DNA of 26,440 nucleotides from a virus. Location of the stretch: IMG/VR virus record IMGVR_UViG_3300032116_001144, positions 1-26,440 of that record; one strand, 5' to 3'. Numbering within the stretch: the first letter of the stretch is position 1; every line of letters starts with the position of its first letter. Below are positions 5,686 through 11,519 of the stretch, in pieces. The notes under the pieces are model-generated. The model was not told where the DNA came from, ran no database searches, and saw only the letters and a list, made by a program, of their open reading frames with translations. Made by a program: the position numbers and the translations under genes.

Positions 5686-5801
5686 GGCGACGATCTAGCA
5701 GCTTTTTTGTGCGCGTTGAAGTAGGTGTTGACAGGACTAAACGCGCAGGCTAAACGACTTCCTGCCGGGTTCTTCCGGTCACTTGAAATGGAGATCGATC
5801 A
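5686..5801. promoter_or_regulatory. Divergent control region with candidate rightward promoter and dyad operator
   Basis: This 116-base gap separates the leftward and rightward early units. A perfect TTGACA lies at 5728-5733, with TAAACG (5751-5756) 17 bases on as a weak -10 for the rightward genes. The TTGACA is flanked by an 8-bp inverted repeat, TGCGCGTT (5710-5717) and AACGCGCA (5740-5747). CTAAACG is repeated directly at 5737-5743 and 5750-5756, 13 bases apart. A T6 run is at 5703-5708. No convincing leftward promoter is seen, and the TGCCC-N3-GGGCA operator is absent, so this region is probably under a different regulator, the adjacent Cro-like protein being the first candidate. Confidence 0.5.
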
Positions 5802-6059
5802 ATGGCTCATCTTCTCGACACCGTCGGCTGCGCCATCGACGCGCAGGACGCAATCAAGCGGGTCCGGTCCCGCCTGCGCGGTCAGCTCAAGGCCGCTCTC
5901 AATGAGATCTGCGATGCCACCGCGCGCGGCTGCTCTTGCGGCACCGGCCTGTCCGACGAGGACATCGCCAGCATCGTCTCGCGCCTCGACGAGGACCTCG
6001 ACGAGATGCTGGCCGACACCATGTCCGATCTGGACGAGCGCGCTGGCGGGGAGGGCTGA
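5802..6059 (+). CDS. Hypothetical 85-residue acidic phage protein
   Basis: First gene of the rightward unit; GGAG lies eight bases before the ATG. It is mostly helical: IDAQDAIKRVRSRLRGQLKAALNEICDATARG, then a short CSCG element, then LSDEDIASIVSRLDEDLDEMLADTMSDLDERAGGEG, which is strongly acidic. The three cysteines are too close together for a normal zinc site. The long acidic helical half could mimic DNA or bind a basic partner. No known family is recognised. It is followed two bases later by the next start, so the two are coupled. Confidence 0.7.
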   Translation: MAHLLDTVGCAIDAQDAIKRVRSRLRGQLKAALNEICDATARGCSCGTGLSDEDIASIVSRLDEDLDEMLADTMSDLDERAGGEG

Positions 6060-6061
6060 TC

Positions 6062-6313
6062 ATGTCCATCCTCCCCAGCGTCACAACGAATGGCACCAGC
6101 AAAGCGCGGCTCATGGGCCAGCAACTGAACATGCTGCACGGGCTGCGAGAGGCCCGGTCGTGGATCGTGGACGCCGAGCCGAATGGCCGGGACTACGTCG
6201 GTCGGACGGCAGACTGGCTGGCTGCGCGGGATCATCATCTCGCGCGTCTCGCCCAGATCGACGCCATGATCGCTGAGATCGAGGCGTATTCAGAAGCTTT
6301 GGATCAAATGTGA
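6062..6313 (+). CDS. Hypothetical 83-residue helical phage protein
   Basis: The start ATG 6062 has GGGAGGG about eight bases upstream, in the end of the previous gene, and gives MSILPSVTTNGTSKARLMGQ. The body is helical, with QLNMLHGLREARSWIVDAE, a short loop containing NGRDYVGRTADWLAARDHHLA, and a C-terminal helix LAQIDAMIAEIEAYSEALDQM likely to form a coiled coil. A 125-residue reading from 5936 in the same frame would overlap the preceding gene extensively and lacks a ribosome site. The product is unknown; position just before the ERF gene suggests an accessory role in early recombination or replication. Confidence 0.7.
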   Translation: MSILPSVTTNGTSKARLMGQQLNMLHGLREARSWIVDAEPNGRDYVGRTADWLAARDHHLARLAQIDAMIAEIEAYSEALDQM

Positions 6314-6325
6314 GGAGAACTGAAA

Positions 6326-6964
6326 ATGCAGATGTCCAATTCTATCGCCGCCCTCGCTGCTGCTCTGTCGGCAGCGCAGGGGGCAATCGAGGCCGCGTCG
6401 AAGGGCGCGGTGAACCCGTACTTCAAGAGCAAATACGCTGACCTGAACGCTTTGCGCGAGGTCATTCGCGAACCGCTCGCGGCCAATGGTCTCTCGATCA
6501 CGCAGTTCGCGCGGACGGTTTCAAACGGCGAACGGGTCGAGGTCGAAACGATGCTGATGCATTCGTCAGGCGAGTACCTGCGCGATACGCTCGTCCTTCC
6601 GGTCGGTCGCAAGTATGACAAGGAGGGCGAGGCTATGCCGGTTGATGTCCAAAGCATTGGATCGGCCATTACCTACGCGCGACGCTATGCGCTCTCGTCT
6701 ATCCTGTCGCTGGCAGCGGACGATGACGATGGCAACGCTGCGGTCGGTTCTGCCCCGCCAGCAAGGACGCCGACCAGTCTAATGCGCGCCGGTCGCGAAG
6801 CTGCGGAGAAGGGCGAGGCCGATCTCCGGGCATGGTGGAACGGGCTGCACGAAAACGACCGGGGCCTGATCTCGCCGGGCGACCGGAAGATCCTGAAGGG
6901 AATCGCCGCGACGGCAGATTATCATCGCGAGAACCCTGACAAGCAGCAGGAGAATGAGGGATGA
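6326..6964 (+). CDS. erf: ERF-family single-strand annealing protein
   Basis: A ring-forming recombinase mediator that anneals complementary single strands, as in phage P22 Erf, and works with a 5'-3' exonuclease. The family core is clear: GAVNPYFKSKYADLNALREVIREPLAANGLSITQF (about residues 28-61), a strand region with VEVETMLMHSSGEYL, and the signature QSIGSAITYARRYALSSILSL followed by AADDDDGNA (109-138). The C-terminal ~70 residues are a variable tail. It is 212 residues long, normal for the family. GGAG eight bases before ATG 6326 supports this start; ATG 6332 is an alternative. Its stop overlaps the next gene as ATGA. The exonuclease gene follows four small genes later in the same unit. 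Confidence 0.93.
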   Translation: MQMSNSIAALAAALSAAQGAIEAASKGAVNPYFKSKYADLNALREVIREPLAANGLSITQFARTVSNGERVEVETMLMHSSGEYLRDTLVLPVGRKYDKEGEAMPVDVQSIGSAITYARRYALSSILSLAADDDDGNAAVGSAPPARTPTSLMRAGREAAEKGEADLRAWWNGLHENDRGLISPGDRKILKGIAATADYHRENPDKQQENEG

Positions 6965-7059
6965 GCGAGGAAATAATCACTCGTACTCACATCATCACCC
7001 TCACCCTCATCGCCTACCTAATCATGTGGGCCTGCGCCCTTTGGGAGTCCCTGCCATGA
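6961..7059 (+). CDS. 32-residue single-pass membrane mini-protein
   Basis: Starts at an ATGA overlap with the ERF stop and ends in an ATGA overlap with the following start, so it is exactly fitted between coupled genes. After MSEEIITRTH there is one hydrophobic stretch (IITLTLIAYLIMWACALW, residues 11-28), then ESLP. This predicts one membrane helix with a charged N-terminal end. The ERF gene's last codons (GGA GAA TGA region) may act as its ribosome site. It parallels the 33-residue membrane protein at 3798-3899 in the leftward unit, although the sequences are not alike. Function unknown. Confidence 0.55.
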   Translation: MSEEIITRTHIITLTLIAYLIMWACALWESLP

Positions 7060-7319
7060 GTGACGACAAGATCGCGGAAATCCGCGCGCGGTATGCGGGA
7101 TACAGCTTGAACTCAGGCAATGCTCACAAAGCAAACGAAGATCGCGGCTGGCTGCTGGCCGAGGTTGACCGGTTGCGCGCGGTGATCGAGCGGCTACGAG
7201 AGAATGTGGACCGGCTTGGTAAGGAGGTCGAGCGGGCGGATCGGTTGCGCGAGGAGATTGCGAGGGTGAAGGCCGATAACAGGTCCCTTGTCAATCGTGC
7301 GCTGATGGGCAAGCCATGA
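7056..7319 (+). CDS. Hypothetical 87-residue coiled-coil phage protein
   Basis: Begins MSDDKIAEIRARYAGYS at ATG 7056, overlapping the previous stop as ATGA. From residue 30 to 80 it is a heptad-rich helix (WLLAEVDRLRAVIERLRENV … LGKEVERADRLREEIARVKA), a good coiled coil. The IAEIRARYA opening with a following N-rich loop is common in small phage proteins of unknown function found in early operons. Its stop again overlaps the next start (ATGA, 7316). No catalytic motif. Probable role as an oligomeric adaptor or nucleic-acid accessory protein is inference only. Confidence 0.7.
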   Translation: MSDDKIAEIRARYAGYSLNSGNAHKANEDRGWLLAEVDRLRAVIERLRENVDRLGKEVERADRLREEIARVKADNRSLVNRALMGKP

Positions 7320-7507
7320 CCCGCCGCAAGAAGACAGATGGCGAGCGCATCGCGCAGCGCATGGCCGAGAGCTGGGCGATAAGCGGCGCTCACGTTGCAG
7401 TGACGGCCCGAGAAATCGACAGGATCATTAGGAAGAGGCAGCGCGAGGCGTGGGAGGCCGGATACAACTTCCGCGAGGTCATTGCCGAAATGGAGGCCAA
7501 TCCATGA
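7316..7507 (+). CDS. Hypothetical 63-residue protein, tandem paralogue A
   Basis: Begins MTRRKKTDGERIAQRMAESW and continues with ISGAHVAVTAREIDRIIRKRQREAWEAGYNFREVIAEMEANP. Its first 13 residues (MTRRKKTDGERIA) are identical to those of the following gene, and the REIDRIIRKRQREAWEAGY segment parallels DIDRLIRRRMAEAYEIGW there, so the two are tandem duplicates. The N terminus is very basic (RRKK). It is joined to both neighbours by ATGA overlaps. The (E/D)IDRxIRxRxxEAxExGxxF pattern recurs in phage proteins of unknown function. Nothing more can be said of the role. Confidence 0.7.
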   Translation: MTRRKKTDGERIAQRMAESWAISGAHVAVTAREIDRIIRKRQREAWEAGYNFREVIAEMEANP

Positions 7508-7788
7508 CCCGCCGCAAGAAGACCGATGGTGAGCGCATCGCTTTCGAGGTGTTCTCGGGCCGATATCAAGGGATGGCAATCCCTTCGGAGCTAGCTACTG
7601 ACATCGACCGCCTCATCCGCCGCCGCATGGCCGAGGCATATGAAATAGGATGGTTTCATGGCACCCATGAAGACCGCCCACACAAAAACCCATACCGAGG
7701 GAGGAAGAAGAAACAATGGAACAGAGAACCGCAGAATGGTTTGCGGCGCGCGCGGGAAAGGTCACAGCTTCCCGAGTTGCCGACGTAA
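7504..7788 (+). CDS. Hypothetical 94-residue protein, tandem paralogue B
   Basis: Starts at ATG 7504, overlapping the previous stop. The first ~60 residues are homologous to the preceding gene (shared MTRRKKTDGERIA and IDRLIRRRMAEAYEIGWFHG). The final ~30 residues (KKKQWNREPQNGLRRARERS) lie in a 73-base overlap with the exonuclease gene and are basic and low in structure, so they may simply be the by-product of reading through the exonuclease start in another frame. The paralogous core is credible; the exact 3' end relies on there being no earlier stop. A same-frame reading from 7450 has no ribosome site and was not used. Confidence 0.6.
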   Translation: MTRRKKTDGERIAFEVFSGRYQGMAIPSELATDIDRLIRRRMAEAYEIGWFHGTHEDRPHKNPYRGRKKKQWNREPQNGLRRARERSQLPELPT

Positions 7789-8345
7789 TCGCGAAAACCA
7801 AGAGCGGCTACTCGACCAGCCGGGCAAACTACGCTGCTGAACTGGTTGTCGAGCGTCTGACAGGGAAGCCTACGGAAGGCTTCACAAACGCTGCCATGCA
7901 ATGGGGGATCGACAATGAACCTCTGGCGCGGGCGGCGTATGAGGATCAGACAGGAGAAATTGTCGAGGAGGTCGGTTTCGTTAGACATCCTGTCATAGAG
8001 ATGTCTGGAGCTTCCCCAGATGGCAGAATTGGTGTCGAGGGACTGGTCGAGATCAAGTGTCCGATGACCGCTACCCATATCGAGACGTTGACCACCCGGC
8101 AGATCCCCGCCAAGTATGTGACGCAGATGCAATGGCAGATGGCATGCACGACTGCTAGCTGGTGCGATTACGTCTCGTTCGATCCGCGTATGCCCAAGCA
8201 CATGCGGCTGATAGTGATCCGACAGGATCGCGACAACAAGCTCATCGCAGAGCTTGAAAAGGAAGTGACTGCGTTCCTCAGGGAGATTGATGAGCGCATC
8301 GCAAAACTGAATGAACTCTATGAGGAGGATGACAATGGCATATGA
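7716..8345 (+). CDS. YqaJ/lambda-type recombination exonuclease
   Basis: A 5'-3' double-strand exonuclease of the YqaJ/Red-alpha family that produces single strands for the ERF protein. The fold's active site is the PD-(D/E)xK motif: GASPDGRI (D102) with VEIKCP (E112, K114). The preceding helix holds QWGIDNEPLARAAYE with E68, and the N terminus EWFAARAGKVTASRVADVI is the usual family start (R/G…TAS). QMQWQMACTTASWCDYVSFDP is also typical. Its 209 residues fit the normal ~200-230. An AGGAAGAAG-type ribosome site precedes ATG 7716. It shares the unit with the ERF, SSB-like and HNH genes. Confidence 0.93.
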   Translation: MEQRTAEWFAARAGKVTASRVADVIAKTKSGYSTSRANYAAELVVERLTGKPTEGFTNAAMQWGIDNEPLARAAYEDQTGEIVEEVGFVRHPVIEMSGASPDGRIGVEGLVEIKCPMTATHIETLTTRQIPAKYVTQMQWQMACTTASWCDYVSFDPRMPKHMRLIVIRQDRDNKLIAELEKEVTAFLREIDERIAKLNELYEEDDNGI

Positions 8346-8577
8346 AGTTCGCGACAACAGCGGCACTCTCTTCCGTAACGACAAGAAGCGGAATGAGAAG
8401 AGTCCAGAATACACAGGGGCCGCTCGCATCAATGGTGTGGATTATTGGATCAATGGTTGGGTGAAGGAGAGCAAGAACGGCACGAAGTTCTTTTCCTTTG
8501 CGTTCAAGGCAAAGGACGCTCCCAAGCAGGAGAGCAAGCCTGCAAGCACGAGCCTTGACGACGATATCCCTTTTTGA
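8335..8577 (+). CDS. Small OB-like ssDNA-binding candidate with SSB tail DDDIPF
   Basis: Begins MAYEVRDNSGTLFRNDKKRNEKSPEYTGAARI at ATG 8335, with GAGGAGG seven bases upstream, overlapping the exonuclease by 11 bases. A short beta-sheet part is evident (YTGAARINGVDYWINGWVKE, TKFFSFAFKAKD), then a flexible linker, then a C terminus LDDDIPF. The last six residues are identical to those of E. coli SSB, the acidic tip that docks SSB-interacting enzymes. Combined with position directly after the recombination exonuclease this suggests a mini-SSB or an SSB-tail mimic that recruits host repair enzymes. The family is otherwise uncharacterised to me; the strand part is too short for a full canonical OB fold. 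Confidence 0.75.
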   Translation: MAYEVRDNSGTLFRNDKKRNEKSPEYTGAARINGVDYWINGWVKESKNGTKFFSFAFKAKDAPKQESKPASTSLDDDIPF

Positions 8578-8585
8578 GGTGATCC

Positions 8586-8897
8586 GTGAGCAACCCTATC
8601 AGCGAGGAGTTCAGGATCATCGCTAAAAAATGGGTCGAGGCTGACGCGGCTGCGAACATGCTTGAAGAGAGCAAGAGCGCAGTCCTAGCCAAGATGATTT
8701 CCGCACAGGGAGACATGCCTGTGAACCGCGCGGAAACGCGGGTGAAGTCATCTGATGACTGGAGCGACTACATCAAGTCGATGGTAGACGCCCGCGAGAA
8801 AGCCTCGATGCTCAAGGTTCAGCTTGAATACATTCGGATGCGATTTTCCGAGTGGCAATCCTTTGAAGCCAATAGGCGAGCGGAGATGAAGTTATGA
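8586..8897 (+). CDS. Hypothetical 103-residue helical phage protein
   Basis: Starts at GTG 8586, eight bases after the preceding stop, with GAGGTGA just upstream as a ribosome site. It is almost fully helical: FRIIAKKWVEADAAANMLEESKSAVLAKMISAQ, then a loop containing MPVNRAETRVKSSDDWSDY, then DAREKASMLKVQLEYIRMRFSEWQSFEANRRAEMKL. The AETRVKSSxxWxDYIxxMVxAREKAxxLKVxLEYIRMRF pattern is that of a common phage family found near Red-like recombination genes, known only as hypothetical. Its stop overlaps the next start (ATGA). It may bind the recombination proteins, but that is inference. Confidence 0.75.
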   Translation: MSNPISEEFRIIAKKWVEADAAANMLEESKSAVLAKMISAQGDMPVNRAETRVKSSDDWSDYIKSMVDAREKASMLKVQLEYIRMRFSEWQSFEANRRAEMKL

Positions 8898-9142
8898 CAA
8901 CCTCAGATAAGGAAAAGATATGCCTCAACATCATGAAGCTTTTTGGATCTGAAGCTACTGAGGCTGATGTCATATCTGTCTTGATGTCTCTTCTGGTTGG
9001 CAAGGCAATCTATCTTTCATCGACAAAAGATGAAGCAATAGAGAAGATTGCAGATCTGTCCGCTCAAGCCCTGATCATGATCAACTCGTTCCAAGGCGCA
9101 GACATTTGCCATTGGAGGAGTGATGGGGAGTCCGTTCAATGA
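8894..9142 (+). CDS. Hypothetical 82-residue phage protein
   Basis: ATG 8894 overlaps the previous stop. The sequence is mostly helical and rather hydrophobic: CLNIMKLFGSEATEADVISVLMSLLVGKAIYLSSTKDEAIEKIADLSAQALIMINSF. No charged active site or metal motif is seen. The run VISVLMSLLVGKAIYLSS has the length of a membrane helix but it looks amphipathic, so a helical bundle is more likely. The stop overlaps the HNH gene start by four bases. Family unknown. Confidence 0.65.
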   Translation: MTTSDKEKICLNIMKLFGSEATEADVISVLMSLLVGKAIYLSSTKDEAIEKIADLSAQALIMINSFQGADICHWRSDGESVQ

Positions 9143-9489
9143 AGCGCGTCAGGATCAGCACCAAGACGCGCATGACGATCTTCCTGCGTCATGGTGGCGT
9201 CTGCCATATGTGCAAGGGCAAGGTTCAGATTGGGGAGGAATGGGACGTATCCCATGAGATCCCGCTGGAACTGGGCGGCAAGGACGATGAGTCGAATTGG
9301 CTTGTTGCACATCGTAAATGCCATCGTGTACAAACAGCGACGGTTGACGTTCCGCGTATAGCCAAGGCCAAGCGGCAACAGGCAAAGCATCTGGGTGCTG
9401 TTCGCAGCCGGTCCCCCATACCGGGGAGCAAAAGCTCTAAGTGGAAAAGAAAACTAGACGGAACAATTGTCCTTAGAAACGGAGAATAA
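9139..9489 (+). CDS. HNH endonuclease
   Basis: A small nuclease with an HNH/zinc beta-beta-alpha motif. CHMC (C22, C25) starts the zinc knuckle, WDVSHEIPLELGGKDDESNWLVAHRKCH contains the catalytic histidine (H39, in DVSHE), the asparagine N53, and the second zinc pair with C61 and H62. A basic C-terminal tail of ~45 residues (KAKRQQAKH … KWKRKLDG) would help DNA contact. In phages such proteins either help packaging next to terminase or act as free-standing homing-type nucleases. Here it lies in the recombination unit, so neither context is proven; the terminase genes are not in view. It is coupled to the gene before it. Confidence 0.88.
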   Translation: MKRVRISTKTRMTIFLRHGGVCHMCKGKVQIGEEWDVSHEIPLELGGKDDESNWLVAHRKCHRVQTATVDVPRIAKAKRQQAKHLGAVRSRSPIPGSKSSKWKRKLDGTIVLRNGE

Positions 9490-9490
9490 A

Positions 9491-9826
9491 ATGCGTTTTC
9501 TTGTCACTATGAATATGCCCTCGGCGCAGGGCTATTCTGTCCATCAGGTCACGGTCGATCATACCGCGCCAAGCCTGAACGAGTTCTGCGATCTTCTCAA
9601 CGAACACGACTTCATTTTCGTTCGCCTGATCTATCGCATCAAGGGACCGAACGGAGAGAGCCTGCTGCGTGATCGTGGCGACATGATCCTGAACACTTCG
9701 CATGTCGGCAAGGTTCAGGAGTTTGTTTCTCAGTCACCTGAAGAGAAGGATGGAAATGATGATGCGGTCGTTACCTATTCTGATCATCGCAACAATCCTC
9801 TTCGGATGCCCCGCAGGCGCGGGTGA
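9491..9826 (+). CDS. Hypothetical 111-residue phage protein
   Basis: I chose ATG 9491, which has GGAG six bases upstream; an in-frame TTG at 9467 would run into the HNH gene. It starts MRFLVTMNMPSAQGYSVHQV and forms an alternating strand/helix pattern: HQVTVDHTAPSLNEFCDLLNEHDFIFVRLIYRIKG, then SLLRDRGDMILNTSHVGKVQEF. The run of DLLNEHDFIFVRLIYR suggests a small alpha/beta fold. The last ~23 residues overlap the transglycosylase gene and are of low quality. No known family. It is the last unknown before the lysis-type gene. Confidence 0.65.
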   Translation: MRFLVTMNMPSAQGYSVHQVTVDHTAPSLNEFCDLLNEHDFIFVRLIYRIKGPNGESLLRDRGDMILNTSHVGKVQEFVSQSPEEKDGNDDAVVTYSDHRNNPLRMPRRRG

Positions 9827-10190
9827 AGCCGTCGTTGCAAACGTCGTCGCTAGGGTGGCGCACCGAGAACTCGGGCCTGAGTGGGTGCCAACTGCCCTAG
9901 CGATTGCGAATAAGGAATCGAAGCTGCGTTGCGATGCCTCTGGCAGGGGCAAGGCTCTAGGGATCTTTCAGGTGGTCCCCATCGCAGCGAAGCATCTTGG
10001 CTACGATCACAAGAGGATTAAGGAAGACTGCGTCTACGGCATCGAGGCTGGCATCGCCCATATGGTTGCCTGCCTCAAATCTGCCAACGGCAAAATGACC
10101 GCAAGGCAGATGAAAGCTTGTCATGTACATGGAATCAATGGATGGAGAATGCGTTATGGATATGCTTCCTTTGGGAACCCTTCGTCGTGA
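9756..10190 (+). CDS. Secreted lytic transglycosylase (SLT-type)
   Basis: Cleaves peptidoglycan glycan strands. The N terminus MMMRSLPILIIATILFGCPAGAG is a signal peptide, and LFGC could be a lipoprotein signal. The lysozyme-like domain follows with ALAIANKESKLRCDA, where E54 is the expected catalytic acid, and then GRGKALGIFQVVPIAAKHLGY, the usual G-x-FQ-P site; the end reads GIEAGIAHMVACLKSANG. Size is 144 residues. AAGG lies six bases before ATG 9756; other ATGs are 9750, 9759 and 9762. It overlaps the previous gene by 71 bases. An exported transglycosylase at the end of an early recombination unit is unusual; it may locally remodel the wall. Its Cys pair (C92, C106) could form a disulfide. 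Confidence 0.85.
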   Translation: MMMRSLPILIIATILFGCPAGAGEAVVANVVARVAHRELGPEWVPTALAIANKESKLRCDASGRGKALGIFQVVPIAAKHLGYDHKRIKEDCVYGIEAGIAHMVACLKSANGKMTARQMKACHVHGINGWRMRYGYASFGNPSS

Positions 10191-10671
10191 ATTGACAGAG
10201 AGAGACAAGCTGGTCCTGTCTCTCTGGAAGAAAGGTCTTACAGGCTCTCAGATCGGAGAGAAGATTGGCACGACCAGAAGCGCGATCCTTGGCCTGATCA
10301 ACAGGCTCAGGGCTGCTGGCTACGTCGAGTACCGCGCCAAGAATCCAAGGCCCAAGAAGGACACTCCTCCCAAGCCTAGGAAGGCTCCAGAAAAGAAGCT
10401 TGACCAGTTTGAGCGTCTGATGTCCTTCGCGCCTCCGCTCATCCCTGAGCCTGTGCAGGAGCCAAGCAAGCCCCTCACGATCATGGAACTGACGCGCCGG
10501 TCTTGCCGGTACATCCTGAACGAAGGCAAGCCGTCCTCTTTCCTGTTCTGCGGGAAAACGACGGACAAGGGATCTTACTGCCTAGAGCATCACAAGGTTT
10601 GCTTCACCAAGATCGCGAAGTCTAGCAAGCCGTTCATGATGAACAACAAGCTCACTTCATCAATAAGGTAG
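10156..10671 (+). CDS. GcrA-like cell-cycle transcription regulator
   Basis: GcrA of Caulobacter and relatives binds sigma70-RNA polymerase and activates promoters containing methylated GANTC. The N-terminal domain is visible as LTERDKLVLSLWKKGLTGSQIGEKIGTTRSAILGLINRLRAAG (residues 13-55). A proline/lysine linker (PRPKKDTPPKPRKAPEKK) leads to the C-terminal part LTIMELTRRSCRYILNEGKPSSFLFCGKTTDKGSYCLEHH, matching GcrA's L-x-x-L-T-x-x-(T/S)CRxP…FCG…YCxxH (C117, C132, C142, H146). The CRYIL here replaces the usual CRWPI/P. ATG 10156 has GGAG eight bases upstream; 10123 would add 11 residues. It overlaps the transglycosylase by 35 bases and ends 3 bases from the convergent late unit. It likely redirects host or phage transcription. 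Confidence 0.9.
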   Translation: MDMLPLGTLRRELTERDKLVLSLWKKGLTGSQIGEKIGTTRSAILGLINRLRAAGYVEYRAKNPRPKKDTPPKPRKAPEKKLDQFERLMSFAPPLIPEPVQEPSKPLTIMELTRRSCRYILNEGKPSSFLFCGKTTDKGSYCLEHHKVCFTKIAKSSKPFMMNNKLTSSIR

Positions 10672-10674
10672 CAA

Positions 10675-11511
10675 CTACGAAACGTCGTTAAGAATCGTGG
10701 CAGCGACCTTGGTTGTCGTTTGAGTGAAGTAGACAAGAATATCCACGGCATTTGCGGTGGATGTCAGAGAAGGAGCCGCGCCACCGGGGAATTTCCAATA
10801 GCTACCAAAAGACAGGGTGCGCCCCCCGGTGGCGTCCTGCGTGATGATGATGGCTCCGCTTTGACCCGCTGTGATGTTTGTAGGGTTGGCAAGCGTCCTG
10901 TTTCCGCCGATGGTCAGCGAAAAGTTGTTCGATACGGCAAAGTCAGGAGTGATGGTGGCAGCATCCGTAAGTGCGGAGATCGCGCCGCTCTGACCTGCGC
11001 TGAAGGAGTTTGCGGTCGTCAGGCCCGGAACAGACAGGTTCGACCTAGCTCCAGACGCTGTGCCGCTGCCCGTGCCGCCATTGGCAACAGACAGGGGAAG
11101 GCTCGCGCTCTCGACGTAGTCGATCTTCCTGATGTTGGTGCCATCGGAGATGACGACTGTCCTGTATCCGCGAGAGACGGTCGTGCTGGTCCCGCCCCCG
11201 CCAGAGGCAATCGTGATGGCATGAGGACCTCCGGAGGAGTCCGTCGTGCCGTTAAAGACGATCCATTGCCCTCCGACACCGGAAGGAATGGTGTAGGTGA
11301 CTGGCGCGGAGATCGCCCCCGTGATCGACAGGAACAGAGGCTCGTACTGGGCAGCAGTAAGAGTTGCGCTTCCGCCCGTTGCGTTCAGCGAGGTAGTCGA
11401 TCCAAAAGCCGCATCGATGACATCAAAGTTGCTATTGAGCGGAGTATTCCAATTGTCAATGTATGAATTGAATGCGGGCTTCTCGATGTTCTTGTTTGTT
11501 GTATTGGACAT
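10675..11511 (-). CDS. Tail fibre-like virion protein
   Basis: A beta-rich, Ser/Thr/Gly-rich protein of 278 residues, last gene of the late unit. The motif LSVANGGTGSGTASGARSNLSV (residues ~139-160) is the recurrent NGGTG-x-x-x-x-GAR-x-NL signature of phage tail fibres. It starts MSNTTNKNIEKPAFNSYIDNWNTPLNSNFDVIDAAF, a helix also typical of fibre-attachment segments. Repeated blocks of strands follow (SAGQSGAISALT, ITAGQSGAIIITQDATG, FGSYWKFPGG). GAGG lies six bases before ATG 11511. Probably the distal fibre or a spike subunit contacting the host. There are no chaperone or enzyme motifs. It ends 3 bases from the gcrA-like gene in opposite orientation, with no hairpin between. Confidence 0.8.
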   Translation of the reverse strand: MSNTTNKNIEKPAFNSYIDNWNTPLNSNFDVIDAAFGSTTSLNATGGSATLTAAQYEPLFLSITGAISAPVTYTIPSGVGGQWIVFNGTTDSSGGPHAITIASGGGGTSTTVSRGYRTVVISDGTNIRKIDYVESASLPLSVANGGTGSGTASGARSNLSVPGLTTANSFSAGQSGAISALTDAATITPDFAVSNNFSLTIGGNRTLANPTNITAGQSGAIIITQDATGGRTLSFGSYWKFPGGAAPSLTSTANAVDILVYFTQTTTKVAATILNDVS

Positions 11512-11519
11512 GACCGACC

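Noticed and set aside
7658-7840. A 60-residue frame before and inside the exonuclease start
   Set aside because: It overlaps two better supported genes and has no ribosome site or known pattern.
10720-11466. A 248-residue open frame on the plus strand opposite the fibre-like gene
   Set aside because: It is the complement of a gene with tail-fibre motifs, and its arginine/cysteine-rich sequence shows no domain.
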